Notes: generated from the letters alone by a model not told the origin. A stretch of DNA of 64,000 bases from Neobacillus bataviensis (GCF_019969725.1 NZ_JAHXYW010000001.1:744001-808000), one strand, 5' to 3'; positions 35,486-45,747 are shown, counted from the stretch's first letter. Numbers and translations: made by a program.

Positions 35486-35656
35486 CACTGAAATAATTGT
35501 TGGGAAAATTTTCGATAAATAATTTACATGATGCACAAATTTGGAAAATTCAGTATTTTTTCCCATGCTCAAGAGTTTCCAAGTTTAGTATAATGGTAAT
35601 ACACCAAGATTTACCTTAGGTCAAAAAAATCCAGGCTTAAGGAGAGTGAGAAAGAA

Positions 35657-35944
35657 GTGTTCATTGACATTATTTTCTCTTTAGTGATTGGTGGGACGGT
35701 TGGGATTATTGGACATGTTCGTAAGCATGGTAAAATTATTATGCCTCGGAAAACAAAAAAATTCCTTTATCTCGGTTTTCTAGAAGAAATGCTTCTAGGT
35801 GCAGTTGCAGCCCTTCTCCTCGTTTTGTATACAGCTCCAAATTCTTATGTTGAGAATATTATTTTTTCACTTGTTGCCGGGATTGCAGGTGATGCTGCAC
35901 TTTCGGGTTTTAAACTGATTAAACAGAATAGTGAAGAGAAGTAA
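35657..35944 (+). CDS. DUF4257 small membrane protein
   Basis: A 95-aa protein with three predicted spans (FIDIIFSLVIGGTVGIIGHV, MLLGAVAALLLVLYTA, IIFSLVAGIAGDAALSGF), matching DUF4257 proteins of Bacillus. It has a GTG start with a purine-rich upstream region (GGAGAGTGAGAAAGAA). Its function is unknown. It is a separate unit with its own terminator. Confidence 0.8.
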   Translation: MFIDIIFSLVIGGTVGIIGHVRKHGKIIMPRKTKKFLYLGFLEEMLLGAVAALLLVLYTAPNSYVENIIFSLVAGIAGDAALSGFKLIKQNSEEK

Positions 35945-35955
35945 AATTGGATTAT

Positions 35956-35992
35956 AAACCAGCATCTGAATGATAAGATGCTGGTTTTTTGT
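35956..35992 (+). terminator. Terminator of DUF4257 gene
   Basis: AACCAGCATCT-loop-AGATGCTGGTT followed by TTTTG. Confidence 0.88.
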
Positions 35993-36021
35993 TTAGAGAA
36001 GGTCTTGTTTATTTTCAGTTT

Positions 36022-36180
36022 GGACAGTTCATTGACGGACTTGCATGAAAATGTATTCTTCGGTAAATGAAAGAGCCATTCATTGCCCAATGTACATGAA
36101 AAAGAGCTTCAACGGTAAATGAAATGGCAATTCATTGACCAAAATCCAATAATCTGTGCCTCCAAGGTAATTGAAGTCGG
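36022..36180 (-). repeat. 52-bp hairpin repeat array A
   Basis: Read on the minus strand, two full 52-bp units (starting at 36140 and 36088) and flanking partial units each have GGnC, a 19-nt palindrome with AATGAA...TTCATT arms, TACC and a 25-nt tail. The TACC boxes (plus-strand GGTA at 36062, 36114 and 36166) are exactly 52 bp apart. The array lies between two convergent genes. Confidence 0.8.
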
Positions 36181-36211
36181 TTTCCGTACGAAGGCTTCTT
36201 TTTTAATAAAT

Positions 36212-36247
36212 AAAAAAGTCTTGACGCTATAAAAGCGACAAGACTTT
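36212..36247 (-). terminator. Terminator of glnA
   Basis: On the minus strand AAGTCTTG-CGC...GCG-CAAGACTT is followed by TTTTATT. Confidence 0.8.
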
Positions 36248-36253
36248 CCAATC

Positions 36254-37588
36254 TTAATACATTGACATATACTGATCGCGTTCCCATTGGTGAACGACGG
36301 TACGGAACATATCCCATTCGATCTCTTTTGCTTCTACAAAGTGTTCTAAGATGTGCTCGCCAAGACCAGCTACGATTACTTCGTCTGACTTTAATTGGTC
36401 TAATGCTTGAGCAAGAGTTGCAGGCAGATCGATGATGCCTTCCTCTAATCTTTCTTCCCTGCTCATGACATAAATGTTGCGGTCTACTGGTGCTGGAGGA
36501 GTTAAGTTGTTCTTAATTCCGTCAAGACCCGCTTTTAATAGAACAGCCATAGCAAGGTATGGGTTAGCAGCTGGGTCTACGCTACGTACTTCAACACGAG
36601 TGCTTAGTCCGCGGGAAGCCGGGATACGGATTAATGGTGAACGGTTTCTAGCAGACCATGCAACATAACAAGGTGCTTCATAGCCAGGAACTAGACGCTT
36701 ATAAGAGTTTACAGTTGGGTTAGTAACCGCTGTAAAGTTAGGAGCGTGCTTTAGGATACCTGCGATGAATTGACGTGCAGTGTCGCTCATTTCAAGATCG
36801 CCAGTTGGCTCATAGAATGCATTTTTGCCATCTTTGAATAAAGAAAGGTTGCAGTGCATACCTGATCCGTTAACACCGAATAATGGCTTTGGCATGAATG
36901 TTGCGTGTAAGCCGTGCTTACGAGCGATTGTTTTAACAACAAGCTTGAATGTTTGGATTTGGTCACATGCTGTTAAGGCATCTGCATATTTGAAATCGAT
37001 TTCGTGCTGACCAGGTGCCACTTCGTGGTGGGAAGCTTCAATCTCGAAGCCCATTTCTTCTAGTTCAAGAACGATATCGCGACGGCAGTTTTCCCCTAAA
37101 TCTGTTGGAGCAAGGTCAAAGTAACCGCCTTGGTCGTTCAATTCTAGTGTTGGCTCACCTTTTTGGTCTAATTTAAATAAGAAGAATTCTGGCTCAGGTC
37201 CAAGGTTAAAGTTAGTGAAACCAAGGTCTTCCATTTCCTTTAACACTCTTCTTAAGTTGTTACGCGGGTCACCTTCAAAAGGTTTTCCTTCTGGAGTGTA
37301 GATATCACAGATTAAACGGGCAACTTTTCCTTTTTCAGCTGTCCAAGGGAATACTACCCAAGTGCTTAAATCTGGATATAGATACATGTCAGACTCTTCA
37401 ATACGAACAAATCCTTCGATTGAAGATCCGTCGAACATCATTTTGTTATCAAGTGCTTTTTCTAATTGGCTAATAGGAATCTCAACGTTTTTAATTGTTC
37501 CTAGAATGTCAGTGAATTGTAGACGAATAAATTTAACATTTTCTTCTTTAGCAAGACGTTGAATATCTTCTCTTGAATACTTTGGCAT
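36254..37588 (-). CDS. glnA: Glutamine synthetase, type I-alpha
   Basis: This 444-aa enzyme has the signatures [22 protein letters not shown] (landmark FDGSSIEGF), [13 protein letters not shown], the ATP-binding [12 protein letters not shown] and NPYLAMA. It makes glutamine from glutamate, ammonia and ATP. The 444-residue length and the absence of an adenylylation loop fit the Gram-positive I-alpha type, which is feedback-inhibited and also controls GlnR and TnrA by protein contact. It is the second gene of glnRA. Confidence 0.97.
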   Translation of the reverse strand: MPKYSREDIQRLAKEENVKFIRLQFTDILGTIKNVEIPISQLEKALDNKMMFDGSSIEGFVRIEESDMYLYPDLSTWVVFPWTAEKGKVARLICDIYTPEGKPFEGDPRNNLRRVLKEMEDLGFTNFNLGPEPEFFLFKLDQKGEPTLELNDQGGYFDLAPTDLGENCRRDIVLELEEMGFEIEASHHEVAPGQHEIDFKYADALTACDQIQTFKLVVKTIARKHGLHATFMPKPLFGVNGSGMHCNLSLFKDGKNAFYEPTGDLEMSDTARQFIAGILKHAPNFTAVTNPTVNSYKRLVPGYEAPCYVAWSARNRSPLIRIPASRGLSTRVEVRSVDPAANPYLAMAVLLKAGLDGIKNNLTPPAPVDRNIYVMSREERLEEGIIDLPATLAQALDQLKSDEVIVAGLGEHILEHFVEAKEIEWDMFRTVVHQWERDQYMSMY

Positions 37589-37622
37589 TTTTCAATCCCC
37601 CTAATTTTTTCATAAAAAAATT

Positions 37623-38024
37623 TTAATGGAAAAAGCGTGACATATCACCTTGACGAAGTGAGGAACGATTTAATCTATTAGAATGAATCAATTCGTTTCG
37701 CAGCAATTTTCTTAACTGATCATCTGTTAACTCGCGTTTTGCCTTTTCAGCATGCTGCTCAAGGACATTGGCTTGTTCTTGTTTGACCAAGAAAAGCTGT
37801 TTGATTCCTGCCATATTGACTCCTTGATCAATTAAATCTTTCACTTCTAAAAGCCTAGCAATATCATTCAAGCTAAATAGCCGTCTATTCCCCTCAGTTC
37901 TTGCTGGAGAAATCAATTGGTGTTCTTCATAATAACGGATTTGCCTTGCTGTCAACTCAGTTAACTGCATGACAGTTCCGATGGGAAACAACGGCATGGA
38001 ACGGCGAATTTCCTTTCCACTCAC
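37623..38024 (-). CDS. glnR: Glutamine synthetase repressor GlnR
   Basis: A MerR-family regulator of 133 aa: [20 protein letters not shown], then [13 protein letters not shown] as the winged helix and a C-terminal tail that senses feedback-inhibited glutamine synthetase. It represses glnRA and other nitrogen genes when glutamine is plentiful. The start is GTG at 38024 or TTG at 38027; GGAGG is spaced acceptably for both. Two GlnR-type boxes flank its own promoter. Confidence 0.95.
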   Translation of the reverse strand: MSGKEIRRSMPLFPIGTVMQLTELTARQIRYYEEHQLISPARTEGNRRLFSLNDIARLLEVKDLIDQGVNMAGIKQLFLVKQEQANVLEQHAEKAKRELTDDQLRKLLRNELIHSNRLNRSSLRQGDMSRFFH

Positions 38025-38055
38025 CAAATTTCTCCTCCCTTACTATCTATCATAT

Positions 38056-38072
38056 TGTCATTATATTTGACG
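38056..38072. promoter_or_regulatory. GlnR/TnrA box, promoter-proximal
   Basis: TGTCATTATATTTGACG fits TGTNA-N7-TNACA except at the last base. It overlaps the glnRA -10 element. Confidence 0.6.
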
Positions 38073-38088
38073 TTAGATAATATGTCAA
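38060..38088 (-). promoter_or_regulatory. glnRA promoter
   Basis: TTGACA (38083-38088), 17 bp, TATAAT (38060-38065) on the minus strand: both consensus hexamers are perfect. Confidence 0.85.
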
Positions 38089-38093
38089 TCTTA

Positions 38094-38110
38094 TGTAAGG
38101 AAATCTAACA
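38094..38110. promoter_or_regulatory. GlnR/TnrA box, upstream
   Basis: TGTAAGGAAATCTAACA matches TGTNA-N7-TNACA fully. It lies just upstream of the -35, as in the B. subtilis glnRA promoter. Confidence 0.8.
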
Positions 38111-38189
38111 TGATTTTTGAATTATTATTATAGTTACGTCTGCGGAACAGTTTTAATTTCAAATACTTTGATTTATTGGGTTTAAGGAC

Positions 38190-38587
38190 GGGCATTATTA
38201 TCTTCGCATAATTACCGTTTTGATGATTTTTCCGCGCTTACGGGCATTAGGAACCTCTCCTAATTACCGCCCTGGGAGTTTTTTCTCGCTAAAGGACATT
38301 AAGAACTTCTCCTAATTACCAGTCTGATATTTTTAACGCTCTTAAGGGCATTAGGAGCCTCTCCTAATTACCGGCTTGAGGTTTTTTCCGCCCAAAAAAG
38401 CATTAGGAGCCTCTCTTAATTACCGGCTTGAGGTTTTTTCTGCCCAAAAATGCATTAGAAGCCTCTCCTAATTACCGACTTGAGGTTTTTTCTGCCCAAA
38501 AAGGCATTAGGAGCCTCTCCTAATTACCGACTTGAGGGGTTTTCCTCCCAAAAAGGCATTAGGAGCCTCTCCTAATTACCAGCTTGG
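38190..38587 (+). repeat. 52-bp hairpin repeat array B, eight units
   Basis: Eight units begin at 38190, 38242, 38294, 38346, 38398, 38450, 38502 and 38554, exactly 52 bp apart. The consensus unit is GGGC, the palindrome ATTAGGAGCCTCTCCTAAT, TACC, and a 25-nt tail with a T6 run and GCCCAAAA. Units 3 to 8 are most alike, and the first is the most diverged. The array fills the space between the ynbB stop codon and the glnR promoter. Confidence 0.93.
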
Positions 38588-38633
38588 TTCTTACTTAGGC
38601 TTGACTCATGGAACTGCTTTCTTGTATATTTTC

Positions 38634-39905
38634 CTACTTCACTTCAATTAATCCTTTTTCAATTAATTGATCAATTGCCAGACAAACTGCCATTTTTACA
38701 TGGGCATAGGTTAAACCGCCCTGGACATAAGCTACATATGGCGGTCTGATTGGGCCATCTGCGGTCAGTTCAATGCTTGCTCCCTGTATGAAGGTTCCCG
38801 CCGCCATAATGACGTCGTCTTCATACCCAGGCATGTAGCTTGGATGTGCGGTGACGTATGAATTAATCGGGGAGGCAAATTGGATAGCCTGGCAAAAGGC
38901 GACCATTTTATCGCGGTCATCAAATTGGACCGATTGAATCAAATCTGTCCGCTTCACATCCCACTTCGGCGATGAATTCATTCCCAATTTTTCAAGCGTG
39001 GCAGCTGTAAAAACAGCTCCTTTTAGTGCTTGAGCTACAACGTGCGGTGCTAGAAAGAACCCTTGATACATTTCCTGCAGGCTATAAAGAGAAGCCCCTG
39101 CTTCGGCTCCAATCCCAGGGGAAGTCATCCGGTAAGAGCATGCCTCGACCCACTTCTTCTTGCCAACTATGTATCCTCCCGTTTTCACGATGCCGCCGCC
39201 AGGATTTTTAATAAGGGAACCTGCTATCAAATCAGCTCCGACATGACATGGCTCTATTTCCTCAACGAATTCTCCGTAACAGTTATCTACAAATACCACA
39301 ACGTCCTGCTTGATTTCCTTTACAAACGAGATCATTTCACCGATCTCAGGAACCGTGAACGATGGACGGGTAGCATAACCCTTCGAGCGCTGAATACCAA
39401 TCATTTTTGTGTTCGGTTTGATTTTCTTGGCCACTTCATCCCAATCAATTCCGCCCTCATTGGTCAAGGAAACACTATTATAGGAAATGCCAAATTCCTT
39501 TAAGGAACCGACACCATTCCCGCGAATCCCTACGATTTCTTCAAGCGTATCATAGGGTTTACCCGTGATATAGAGAAGTTCATCACCTGGGCGAAGGACG
39601 CCAAATAACGCAATCGATATCGCATGGGTTCCAGAAATGATTTGCGGACGGACAAGACCTGCTTCACCGCCAAACACATCCGCGTAAATGGATTCCAACG
39701 TATCTCTGCCAATATCATCGTACCCATATCCGGTTGAAGGGATAAAATGCGAGTCACTTACTCTGTGTTTTTGATAGCTTTTTAAAACGCGAAATTGATT
39801 GGTTTCCGCTCTTTCGTCGATTTCTTTGTGTACCCCAGCGATTTGCTGTTCCACTTTTTGAACAAGCGGCTGAAGCTTTTCCCCATTCATTAACTGTTGA
39901 AACAT
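38634..39905 (-). CDS. ynbB: YnbB, PLP-dependent aluminium resistance/Cys-Met metabolism family protein
   Basis: This 423-aa protein of the YnbB family has a fold-type I aminotransferase layout with STGYGYDDIGRD, VRPQIISGTHAI, FVDNCYGEFVE and the likely PLP lysine in AGSLIKNPGGG. It is annotated variously as aluminium resistance protein or methionine gamma-lyase-like; the true reaction is not settled. It is encoded 14 bp after hflX, ahead of glnR, as in B. subtilis. Confidence 0.93.
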   Translation of the reverse strand: MFQQLMNGEKLQPLVQKVEQQIAGVHKEIDERAETNQFRVLKSYQKHRVSDSHFIPSTGYGYDDIGRDTLESIYADVFGGEAGLVRPQIISGTHAISIALFGVLRPGDELLYITGKPYDTLEEIVGIRGNGVGSLKEFGISYNSVSLTNEGGIDWDEVAKKIKPNTKMIGIQRSKGYATRPSFTVPEIGEMISFVKEIKQDVVVFVDNCYGEFVEEIEPCHVGADLIAGSLIKNPGGGIVKTGGYIVGKKKWVEACSYRMTSPGIGAEAGASLYSLQEMYQGFFLAPHVVAQALKGAVFTAATLEKLGMNSSPKWDVKRTDLIQSVQFDDRDKMVAFCQAIQFASPINSYVTAHPSYMPGYEDDVIMAAGTFIQGASIELTADGPIRPPYVAYVQGGLTYAHVKMAVCLAIDQLIEKGLIEVK

Positions 39906-39919
39906 GGTGTAACCCCTAT

Positions 39920-41179
39920 CTACATTTTATATTTCTGTAACTGCCCTGTTATTTGATGGTCTTTTAATGTGTAGCCCTTGCATCGATACAACTGGTCTTC
40001 TTCCTCAAAGGACAATTCTTTTAAAATCGTCTCATTTTTTAGTTGTGAAAGAAGTTTTCCTTCTGTTGAAGGTACCTTTACCTCATAAGAATCCATCATT
40101 TCGATGATGGTCTTTTCCATTTTCACCTTGAGGGCATGGCGGTCTTCTTCATTAAATGCACTAATAAAAGCCGTCGGTGTGTCGGCAGTCGGAACAAAAT
40201 CAGGATGCTGGATATCCTTCTTATTATAAACCGTTAATTGCGGGATATCTTTTACATCCAGATCCTCGAGCAGTTTATTAACTGTTTTTTCGTGTTGAAA
40301 ATAATCCGCATTCGACATATCCACAACATGGAGAAGCAAATCTGCTTCTTTTACTTCTTCAAGTGTCGAGCGAAATGCAGCGATTAGAGCTGTAGGCAAA
40401 TCCTGAATAAATCCAACTGTATCGGTAATTAAGGCTAAAAACCCGCTTGGTAAAATTAATTTCCGGGTCATTGGGTCAAGTGTGGCAAACAATTGATTTT
40501 CCTCATAAGACTCCGCTTCAGACAGACGGTTAAACAACGTTGATTTGCCAGCATTGGTGTAACCGACAATCGCTACTTGAAAAGCTTTATTTTTCTTTCT
40601 TCGTTCCCGATATCGTTCCCGGTGCTGGACGATGACAGCGAGCTGGGTTTTAATATCATCGATTCGGCGGCGGATGTGACGGCGGTCGGATTCTAATTTG
40701 GTTTCTCCTGGCCCTCTTGTTCCGATACCTGCCCCCAGCCTTGATAATGCGATTCCCTGTCCTGCTAAACGGGGAAGTATGTATTGAAGCTGCGCAAGCT
40801 CGACTTGTAGTTTTCCTTCTTTGGATCGTGCTCTTTGAGCAAAAATGTCTAAAATAAGCTGTGTCCGGTCGATAATTCTGGCATCGATTTCAGAGGCAAG
40901 ATTCCGCTTTTGACTCGGAGATAGCTCATCATTGAAGATAACGATATCAGCTTCAAGCTCTTCCACTAAAGCGACAATTTCTTCCACCTTTCCCTTGCCG
41001 ATATAGGTTGCCGAGTGAAGACGATCTCTTTTTTGCACTACAGACACTAATACTTCACCCTGCGCGGTTTCTGTTAATGAGGCTAACTCTTCCATCGAAT
41101 ATTGAAAACGCAAATCATCATAAGCTATCGTTTGACAGCCGATCAGAATTGCTTTTTCTTTCGTATCTTTTTGTTCCAA
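39920..41179 (-). CDS. hflX: Ribosome-associated GTPase HflX
   Basis: This 419-aa protein has an N-terminal HflX domain with GKGKVEEI and [13 protein letters not shown], a Gly-rich linker region ([18 protein letters not shown]), and a G domain with G1 [10 protein letters not shown]3 DTVGF and G4 YNKKD. HflX splits or rescues stalled ribosomes, notably after heat shock or antibiotics. The start is TTG, with an AAGGATG-like site upstream. It forms an operon with ynbB. Confidence 0.95.
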   Translation of the reverse strand: MEQKDTKEKAILIGCQTIAYDDLRFQYSMEELASLTETAQGEVLVSVVQKRDRLHSATYIGKGKVEEIVALVEELEADIVIFNDELSPSQKRNLASEIDARIIDRTQLILDIFAQRARSKEGKLQVELAQLQYILPRLAGQGIALSRLGAGIGTRGPGETKLESDRRHIRRRIDDIKTQLAVIVQHRERYRERRKKNKAFQVAIVGYTNAGKSTLFNRLSEAESYEENQLFATLDPMTRKLILPSGFLALITDTVGFIQDLPTALIAAFRSTLEEVKEADLLLHVVDMSNADYFQHEKTVNKLLEDLDVKDIPQLTVYNKKDIQHPDFVPTADTPTAFISAFNEEDRHALKVKMEKTIIEMMDSYEVKVPSTEGKLLSQLKNETILKELSFEEEDQLYRCKGYTLKDHQITGQLQKYKM

Positions 41180-41338
41180 TCAACATCCTTCCCTTCACAA
41201 AAAGCTCTACGTCTCATCATAACAAAAAAGCTTTTTAATCTCTATTTTTCCCTATAACAACCTTATTAAAAATAATTGTTGTATTTTTCTTTATGCGTGG
41301 TAAAATTTTAGTATTTCATGAAAGACAACAAGGGGAAT

Positions 41339-41953
41339 ATGATTATTATGACATGGGAAGTTTTAAGTATGATTGGCACAATTGCTTTTGCGGTCAGCGG
41401 CGCGATTGTGGCCATGGAAGAGGAATATGATATTTTAGGAGTTTATATACTAGGAATTGTTACTGCCTTTGGCGGAGGGGCTATTCGAAACCTGTTAATC
41501 GGTGTACCCGTTTCGGCTTTATGGGAGCAGGGATTATTTTTTCAAATCGCTTTATTATCGATTACAGCGGTGTTCTTATTTCCATCAAATCTCCTTAAGC
41601 ACTGGCAAAAATGGGGCAATTTGTTTGATGCCATAGGGTTATCTGCCTTTGCCATTCAAGGTGCGATTTACGCGGCAAATATGAATCATCCACTCAGTGC
41701 TGTGATTGTTGCTGCAGTCCTAACCGGAATCGGCGGCGGGATCATTCGCGACTTATTAGCCGGTCGAAAGCCAATTGTCTTAAGATCGGAGATTTATGCC
41801 GTTTGGGCAATTCTAGCGGGCGTAATCATTGGCCTTAAAATCGCTTCAAGCTCATGGGAATTGTATACACTATTTATCCTGGTTACCGTATTGCGCGTTC
41901 TTTCCTACACCTTTGATTGGAAACTGCCGATACGGAGGCTGGGAGCACATTAA
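41339..41953 (+). CDS. TRIC-type (YvgT/UPF0126) membrane protein
   Basis: A protein of about 204 aa with seven predicted spans made of two repeats, each holding a GGGxxR motif: FGGGAIRNLLIG and IGGGIIRDLLAGRKP. This is the bacterial TRIC cation channel family. The frame is open from 41318; ATG codons at 41339 and 41348 are both possible. AAGGGG sits close to the first, and MTWEVLSMIG at the second resembles the family start. Confidence 0.88.
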   Translation: MIIMTWEVLSMIGTIAFAVSGAIVAMEEEYDILGVYILGIVTAFGGGAIRNLLIGVPVSALWEQGLFFQIALLSITAVFLFPSNLLKHWQKWGNLFDAIGLSAFAIQGAIYAANMNHPLSAVIVAAVLTGIGGGIIRDLLAGRKPIVLRSEIYAVWAILAGVIIGLKIASSSWELYTLFILVTVLRVLSYTFDWKLPIRRLGAH

Positions 41954-41987
41954 AAAAATCGACGGTGACTGACCGTCGATTTTTTTT
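41952..41987. terminator. Bidirectional terminator
   Basis: AAAATCGACGGT-GACTG-ACCGTCGATTTT with A and T runs on both sides, shared by the TRIC gene and spoVK. It overlaps the spoVK stop codon. Confidence 0.9.
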
Positions 41988-42933
41988 AATCTTCTTCAAA
42001 CACCAAATCATTGCTTCGCAATGTCATCAAATCATGCCTATCATAGCTATTTAGCATTAAAAGCCTCATGGCTTGAGCACGAATCGATTTTTCAATAATA
42101 TTGCGGACATAGCGGCCATTTGAAAAACTGCTCGGACTTAAAACGGCTTTTACCCAGATTAAATGCTCTTTTAACTTTTTTTCAGCCTCATGACTAAAGG
42201 TGTATTCTCGTTCTACTATCATCCTGCCCGCAATTTCCATCAGCTGCTCAATATTATAATCAGGAAAATCAATGACCAACGGAAACCGTGAATGGAGACC
42301 GGGATTTAGCGTTAGAAAATAGTCCATTTCTTGTGAGTAACCCGCAAGGATGAGAATAAATTCATGCTGTTTATCTTCCATATGCTTGACAAGTGTATCA
42401 ATTGCCTCTTTTCCAAAATCCTTTTCCCCGCCGCGTCCTAACGAATAAGCCTCGTCAATAAATAAAATGCCGCCTTGAGCTTTTTTGATCAAATCACGTG
42501 TTTTTTGGGCGGTATGTCCGATATATTCACCAACGAGATCGGCACGTTCCGCCTCAATTAAATGACCTTTGGACAAAACACTCATTTTTTGAAACAGCTT
42601 GCCAATTAACCTGGCAACGGTCGTTTTTCCGGTTCCGGGATTTCCTTTAAACATCATATGCAGCGCTTGTTTTCTAGCCTTTAAGCCCATTTCCTCGCGT
42701 TTCTTGTTTACATAAATCCAGGCATAAATTTCCTTTATCATTCGTTTCATTTCATCCATACCAACCAAAGCTACCAGCTCTTCTTCAATTTCTTTTAAGG
42801 CTGTATGCTCTGGGGGAATGACCTTTGGAACAACTTGAAAGTCAGGTAACTCTTTCGTTACAGTTTCTCTTTTTTGAGAATTGAGAACAACTTTTATTTG
42901 GCCGTTGCTTTTCATTCGCATACGTTGGTCCAA
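41986..42933 (-). CDS. spoVK: Stage V sporulation protein K (AAA ATPase)
   Basis: This 315-aa CbxX/CfqX-type AAA protein has Walker A FKGNPGTGKTT, Walker B GGILFIDEAYSL and sensor/arginine-finger regions LNPGLHSRFPLVIDF. SpoVK is needed for spore maturation. The start is probably TTG at 42933, because AGAGGTGA is spaced 5-6 nt from it; a GTG at 42942 lies inside that site and an ATG at 42921 is a further option. Confidence 0.93.
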   Translation of the reverse strand: MDQRMRMKSNGQIKVVLNSQKRETVTKELPDFQVVPKVIPPEHTALKEIEEELVALVGMDEMKRMIKEIYAWIYVNKKREEMGLKARKQALHMMFKGNPGTGKTTVARLIGKLFQKMSVLSKGHLIEAERADLVGEYIGHTAQKTRDLIKKAQGGILFIDEAYSLGRGGEKDFGKEAIDTLVKHMEDKQHEFILILAGYSQEMDYFLTLNPGLHSRFPLVIDFPDYNIEQLMEIAGRMIVEREYTFSHEAEKKLKEHLIWVKAVLSPSSFSNGRYVRNIIEKSIRAQAMRLLMLNSYDRHDLMTLRSNDLVFEED

Positions 42934-43090
42934 AGCTTTCACCTCTCATTCTGCAGACAGTATACGTTTGGTAGGATTTTTGTTAGCAAATTTTTCACTA
43001 AAAGTTTTTCTTTTAATAAATTGGGATACATAATCCTTCATTTTATGTGTATTCAATGCCTTTGCATTTCATTAAATAAAGTTGAAAAAT

Positions 43091-43118
43091 AAAAAAGAGC
43101 CCTTCCAATATGGGCTCA
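43091..43118 (-). terminator. Terminator of hfq
   Basis: On the minus strand GAGCCC-9 nt-GGGCTC is followed by TTTTTT. Confidence 0.85.
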
Positions 43119-43133
43119 GATTTACGAGAGAGA

Positions 43134-43364
43134 TTATTGATTATCCAGATCAAGCTGCACATTACGCTGAGGTGCAAATGTTGAAATAGCATGCTTAAAT
43201 ACTAATTGCTGTTTCCCCTCTGACTCAAAAAGAACTGTAAAGTTATCAAAGCCCTTAATTTGGCCTCTTAATTGGAATCCGTTCAATAGGAACACCGTAA
43301 CGTGTGTGTTATCTTTACGGCACTGGTTTAAAAATTGATCTTGAATGTTAATTGTGGTTTTCAT
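43134..43364 (-). CDS. hfq: RNA chaperone Hfq
   Basis: A 76-aa Sm-like protein: Sm1 [24 protein letters not shown] (first part [13 protein letters not shown] diagnostic) and Sm2 [12 protein letters not shown]. It forms a hexameric ring that binds small RNAs and mRNAs. It lies 26 bp downstream of miaA in the usual miaA-hfq order. Confidence 0.97.
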   Translation of the reverse strand: MKTTINIQDQFLNQCRKDNTHVTVFLLNGFQLRGQIKGFDNFTVLFESEGKQQLVFKHAISTFAPQRNVQLDLDNQ

Positions 43365-43390
43365 TTGTATATCCTCCTCTTTTATCTCTA

Positions 43391-44356
43391 CTAATATGTA
43401 TTCGATTTTACTTGAAGCTTTCCTTCAACATAATGTGAAATTTCCGTTATTTTTTTCGTGAAATCGTTCACATCTGTCATATCAAACCATTTTACATCCA
43501 TTTTGTTACGAAACCAAGTTAATTGCCTTTTGGCATATCGCCTGGAGTTTTGCTTTAAGGTTTCAACCCCATCATCAAGGGAAACTTTCCCATCCAGGTA
43601 TTCATAAATTTCTTTGTAGCCAATGGCCTGAATGGATTGACAATCCCGAAGGCCTTGGTGATACAGGCTTTTTACTTCATCTAAAAGTCCTTGTTCCATC
43701 ATTAAATCTACGCGGGCATTTATCCGCTCATAAAGCATGTCTCTTTCCATTGTCAGGCCAACGAGTGCCGTATCATACATTAGATCCGGCTCCTGAGTCC
43801 TTTGGAATTCTTGCATCGTCTTACCTGTAAGATGGTAAATTTCTAAGGCGCGTATAACTCTTCTGACATTATTGGGATGGATTTGAGCTGCGCTTTCTGG
43901 ATCCACTTCAGATAATTCTTTATAAAGTACCTCATTGCCAATTTCTTTTGCTCGTTGTTCTAACTGCTGGCGAAATTGTTCATCACCTGAAACATCGGAA
44001 AACTGATAATCATAAATGACCGATTGAATATAGAGTCCAGTTCCACCGGCAATAATAGGAAGTTTTCCCATTTTGGCAATCTCTTCTATCTTTGCCCTGA
44101 CAAGCGATTGGAATTCAGCAACGGAAAAATTTTCGTTAGGCTCCTTAATATCAATCAAATGGTGGGGGATTCCCTCCATTTCCTCTGGAGTTATTTTAGC
44201 CGTTCCAATATCCATGCCACGATAGATTTGCATTGAATCACCGCTGATAATCTCACCATTAAACTGTTTAGCCATTTCAATACTCAGCTTGGTCTTTCCA
44301 ACAGCGGTTGGTCCGATGATGACTAATAATTTTTGTTTTGAATCCAATATTTTCAC
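43391..44356 (-). CDS. miaA: tRNA dimethylallyltransferase MiaA
   Basis: This 321-aa enzyme has the P-loop [26 protein letters not shown], the DI(K)EP loop and IGYKEI in the C-terminal domain. It adds a dimethylallyl group to A37 of tRNAs reading UNN codons, the first step toward ms2i6A. The start is probably GTG at 44356. It is co-transcribed with hfq. Confidence 0.96.
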   Translation of the reverse strand: MKILDSKQKLLVIIGPTAVGKTKLSIEMAKQFNGEIISGDSMQIYRGMDIGTAKITPEEMEGIPHHLIDIKEPNENFSVAEFQSLVRAKIEEIAKMGKLPIIAGGTGLYIQSVIYDYQFSDVSGDEQFRQQLEQRAKEIGNEVLYKELSEVDPESAAQIHPNNVRRVIRALEIYHLTGKTMQEFQRTQEPDLMYDTALVGLTMERDMLYERINARVDLMMEQGLLDEVKSLYHQGLRDCQSIQAIGYKEIYEYLDGKVSLDDGVETLKQNSRRYAKRQLTWFRNKMDVKWFDMTDVNDFTKKITEISHYVEGKLQVKSNTY

Positions 44357-44695
44357 ACTGCCTTATACCTTTTTTAAATGGAAGGAGTTCATTCGTTGAC
44401 CTTCCACCACTTCATCGTAACACAATTTTGAAAAGCAGTTGAACATCAAATAAGTATATACAAAAAATTTCTTTTCTATGCGTGTTGGGTCGAATGAATA
44501 TATTTTTTTCAGTTTGATTACAATCTGATGAATTTTTCGTCCAAATTTACAAAACGATAACGGTTCATTTACAAATCGCTTTTCACCCCCAAATTCATGT
44601 TAGGCTTAATCGTACACTATTTTGTAAAAAAAACTCGCAATTTGTCATGCGGGTGTTACGTAAATATTTATAAATTAGGAAATTAGGTGAATAAA
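44357..44695. other. Divergent intergenic region of miaA and mreBH
   Basis: AT-rich stretch of about 340 bp holding the upstream regions of both genes. The candidate SigI-type promoter of mreBH is described separately; no gene or repeat is seen. Confidence 0.5.
44585..44614 (+). promoter_or_regulatory. Candidate SigI-type promoter of mreBH
   Basis: ACCCCC (44585-44590) followed by AAAT and, after 20 bp in all, CGTA (44611-44614), about 82 bp before the mreBH start codon. C-rich -35 and CGWA -10 elements characterise SigI promoters, and mreBH is a known SigI target in B. subtilis. Confidence 0.5.
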
Positions 44696-45712
44696 ATGCT
44701 ATCAAATTTATCAAATTATGATATTGGTATTGATTTAGGAACTGCAAATATATTGGTATATAGTAAGCATAAAGGGATTGCGCTTAATGAGCCATCTGTA
44801 GTCGTGGTTGATACCACTACTAAAAATATTGTTGCCGTCGGCTCGGAAGCATATGAAATGGTCGGAAAGACTCCAGAAAAATTTGTCACCATTCGTCCAT
44901 TAAAAGATGGTGTTATTGCCGATTTCGACATTACCACCGAAATGTTAAAGAATATCTTGCGAAAGGCTTCCAAAAAGCTTGGTTTCGCTCTACGTAAGCC
45001 AAATGTTGTCGTTTGCATCCCTTCTGGTTCTACTAGCGTAGAAAGAAGAGCCATTCATGATGCAGTGAAAAATGCAGGCGCTAAAAAAATCACCTTAATT
45101 GAAGAGCCAGTTGCGGCCGCGATAGGCGCTGGGATGCCAATTGATGAACCTGTTGCCAATGTCGTGGTGGATATCGGCGGCGGAAATACTGAAGTCGCGA
45201 TTATTTCCTTTGGCGGCGTCGTATCTTGTCATTCCATTAAAGTCGGCGGAGACCGCCTGGATGAAGATATTATTCAATACGTTCGTAAAGAATACAATGT
45301 GTTGATTGGAGAAAGAACGGCCGAAAAAATCAAAATGGAAATTGGTTACGCCTTAATAGATCACGAGGAGCAATTTAAGGAGATTCGCGGACGTGATTTA
45401 GTATCTGGATTGCCAAAAACTATTAAGCTATCATCCTATGAAGTTAGAAATGCTTTGAAGGAACCTTTATTGCATATTTTAGAAGCCATCCGCGCCACAC
45501 TTGAAGATTGTCCCGCAGAACTAAGCGGCGATATTGTCGACCGTGGTGTTATCCTTACAGGAGGCGGTTCATTATTGAACGGCATGGAGGCATGGTTAAG
45601 CAAGGAGATTGTAGTTCCAGTACAATTGGCAGAGAATCCGCTTGAATCTGTAGCAATCGGAACCGGAAAAGCAATACCATATATGAATAAGCTGCAAGCT
45701 GCAGTAAAATAG
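44696..45712 (+). CDS. mreBH: MreB-family cytoskeletal protein MreBH
   Basis: This 338-aa actin-like protein has phosphate 1 [14 protein letters not shown], connect 1 [14 protein letters not shown], phosphate 2 [15 protein letters not shown] and adenosine [10 protein letters not shown]. It guides peptidoglycan synthesis along the cylinder and, in B. subtilis, the hydrolase LytE. Its isolated location, away from mreCD, suggests MreBH and not MreB or Mbl. A GTG at 44687 lies within the TAGGTGA site, so the ATG at 44696 is chosen. Confidence 0.88.
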   Translation: MLSNLSNYDIGIDLGTANILVYSKHKGIALNEPSVVVVDTTTKNIVAVGSEAYEMVGKTPEKFVTIRPLKDGVIADFDITTEMLKNILRKASKKLGFALRKPNVVVCIPSGSTSVERRAIHDAVKNAGAKKITLIEEPVAAAIGAGMPIDEPVANVVVDIGGGNTEVAIISFGGVVSCHSIKVGGDRLDEDIIQYVRKEYNVLIGERTAEKIKMEIGYALIDHEEQFKEIRGRDLVSGLPKTIKLSSYEVRNALKEPLLHILEAIRATLEDCPAELSGDIVDRGVILTGGGSLLNGMEAWLSKEIVVPVQLAENPLESVAIGTGKAIPYMNKLQAAVK

Positions 45713-45715
45713 TTA

Positions 45716-45747
45716 AAAACAGGCTGTTCGACAGCCTGTTTCTTTTA
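45716..45747 (+). terminator. Terminator of mreBH
   Basis: AAACAGGCTGT-TCG-ACAGCCTGTTT followed by CTTTTAT. Confidence 0.88.

Noticed and set aside
38190..38587. CRISPR array
   Set aside because: The repeated part and the intervening part are both conserved between units, there are no unique spacers, and no cas genes are near.
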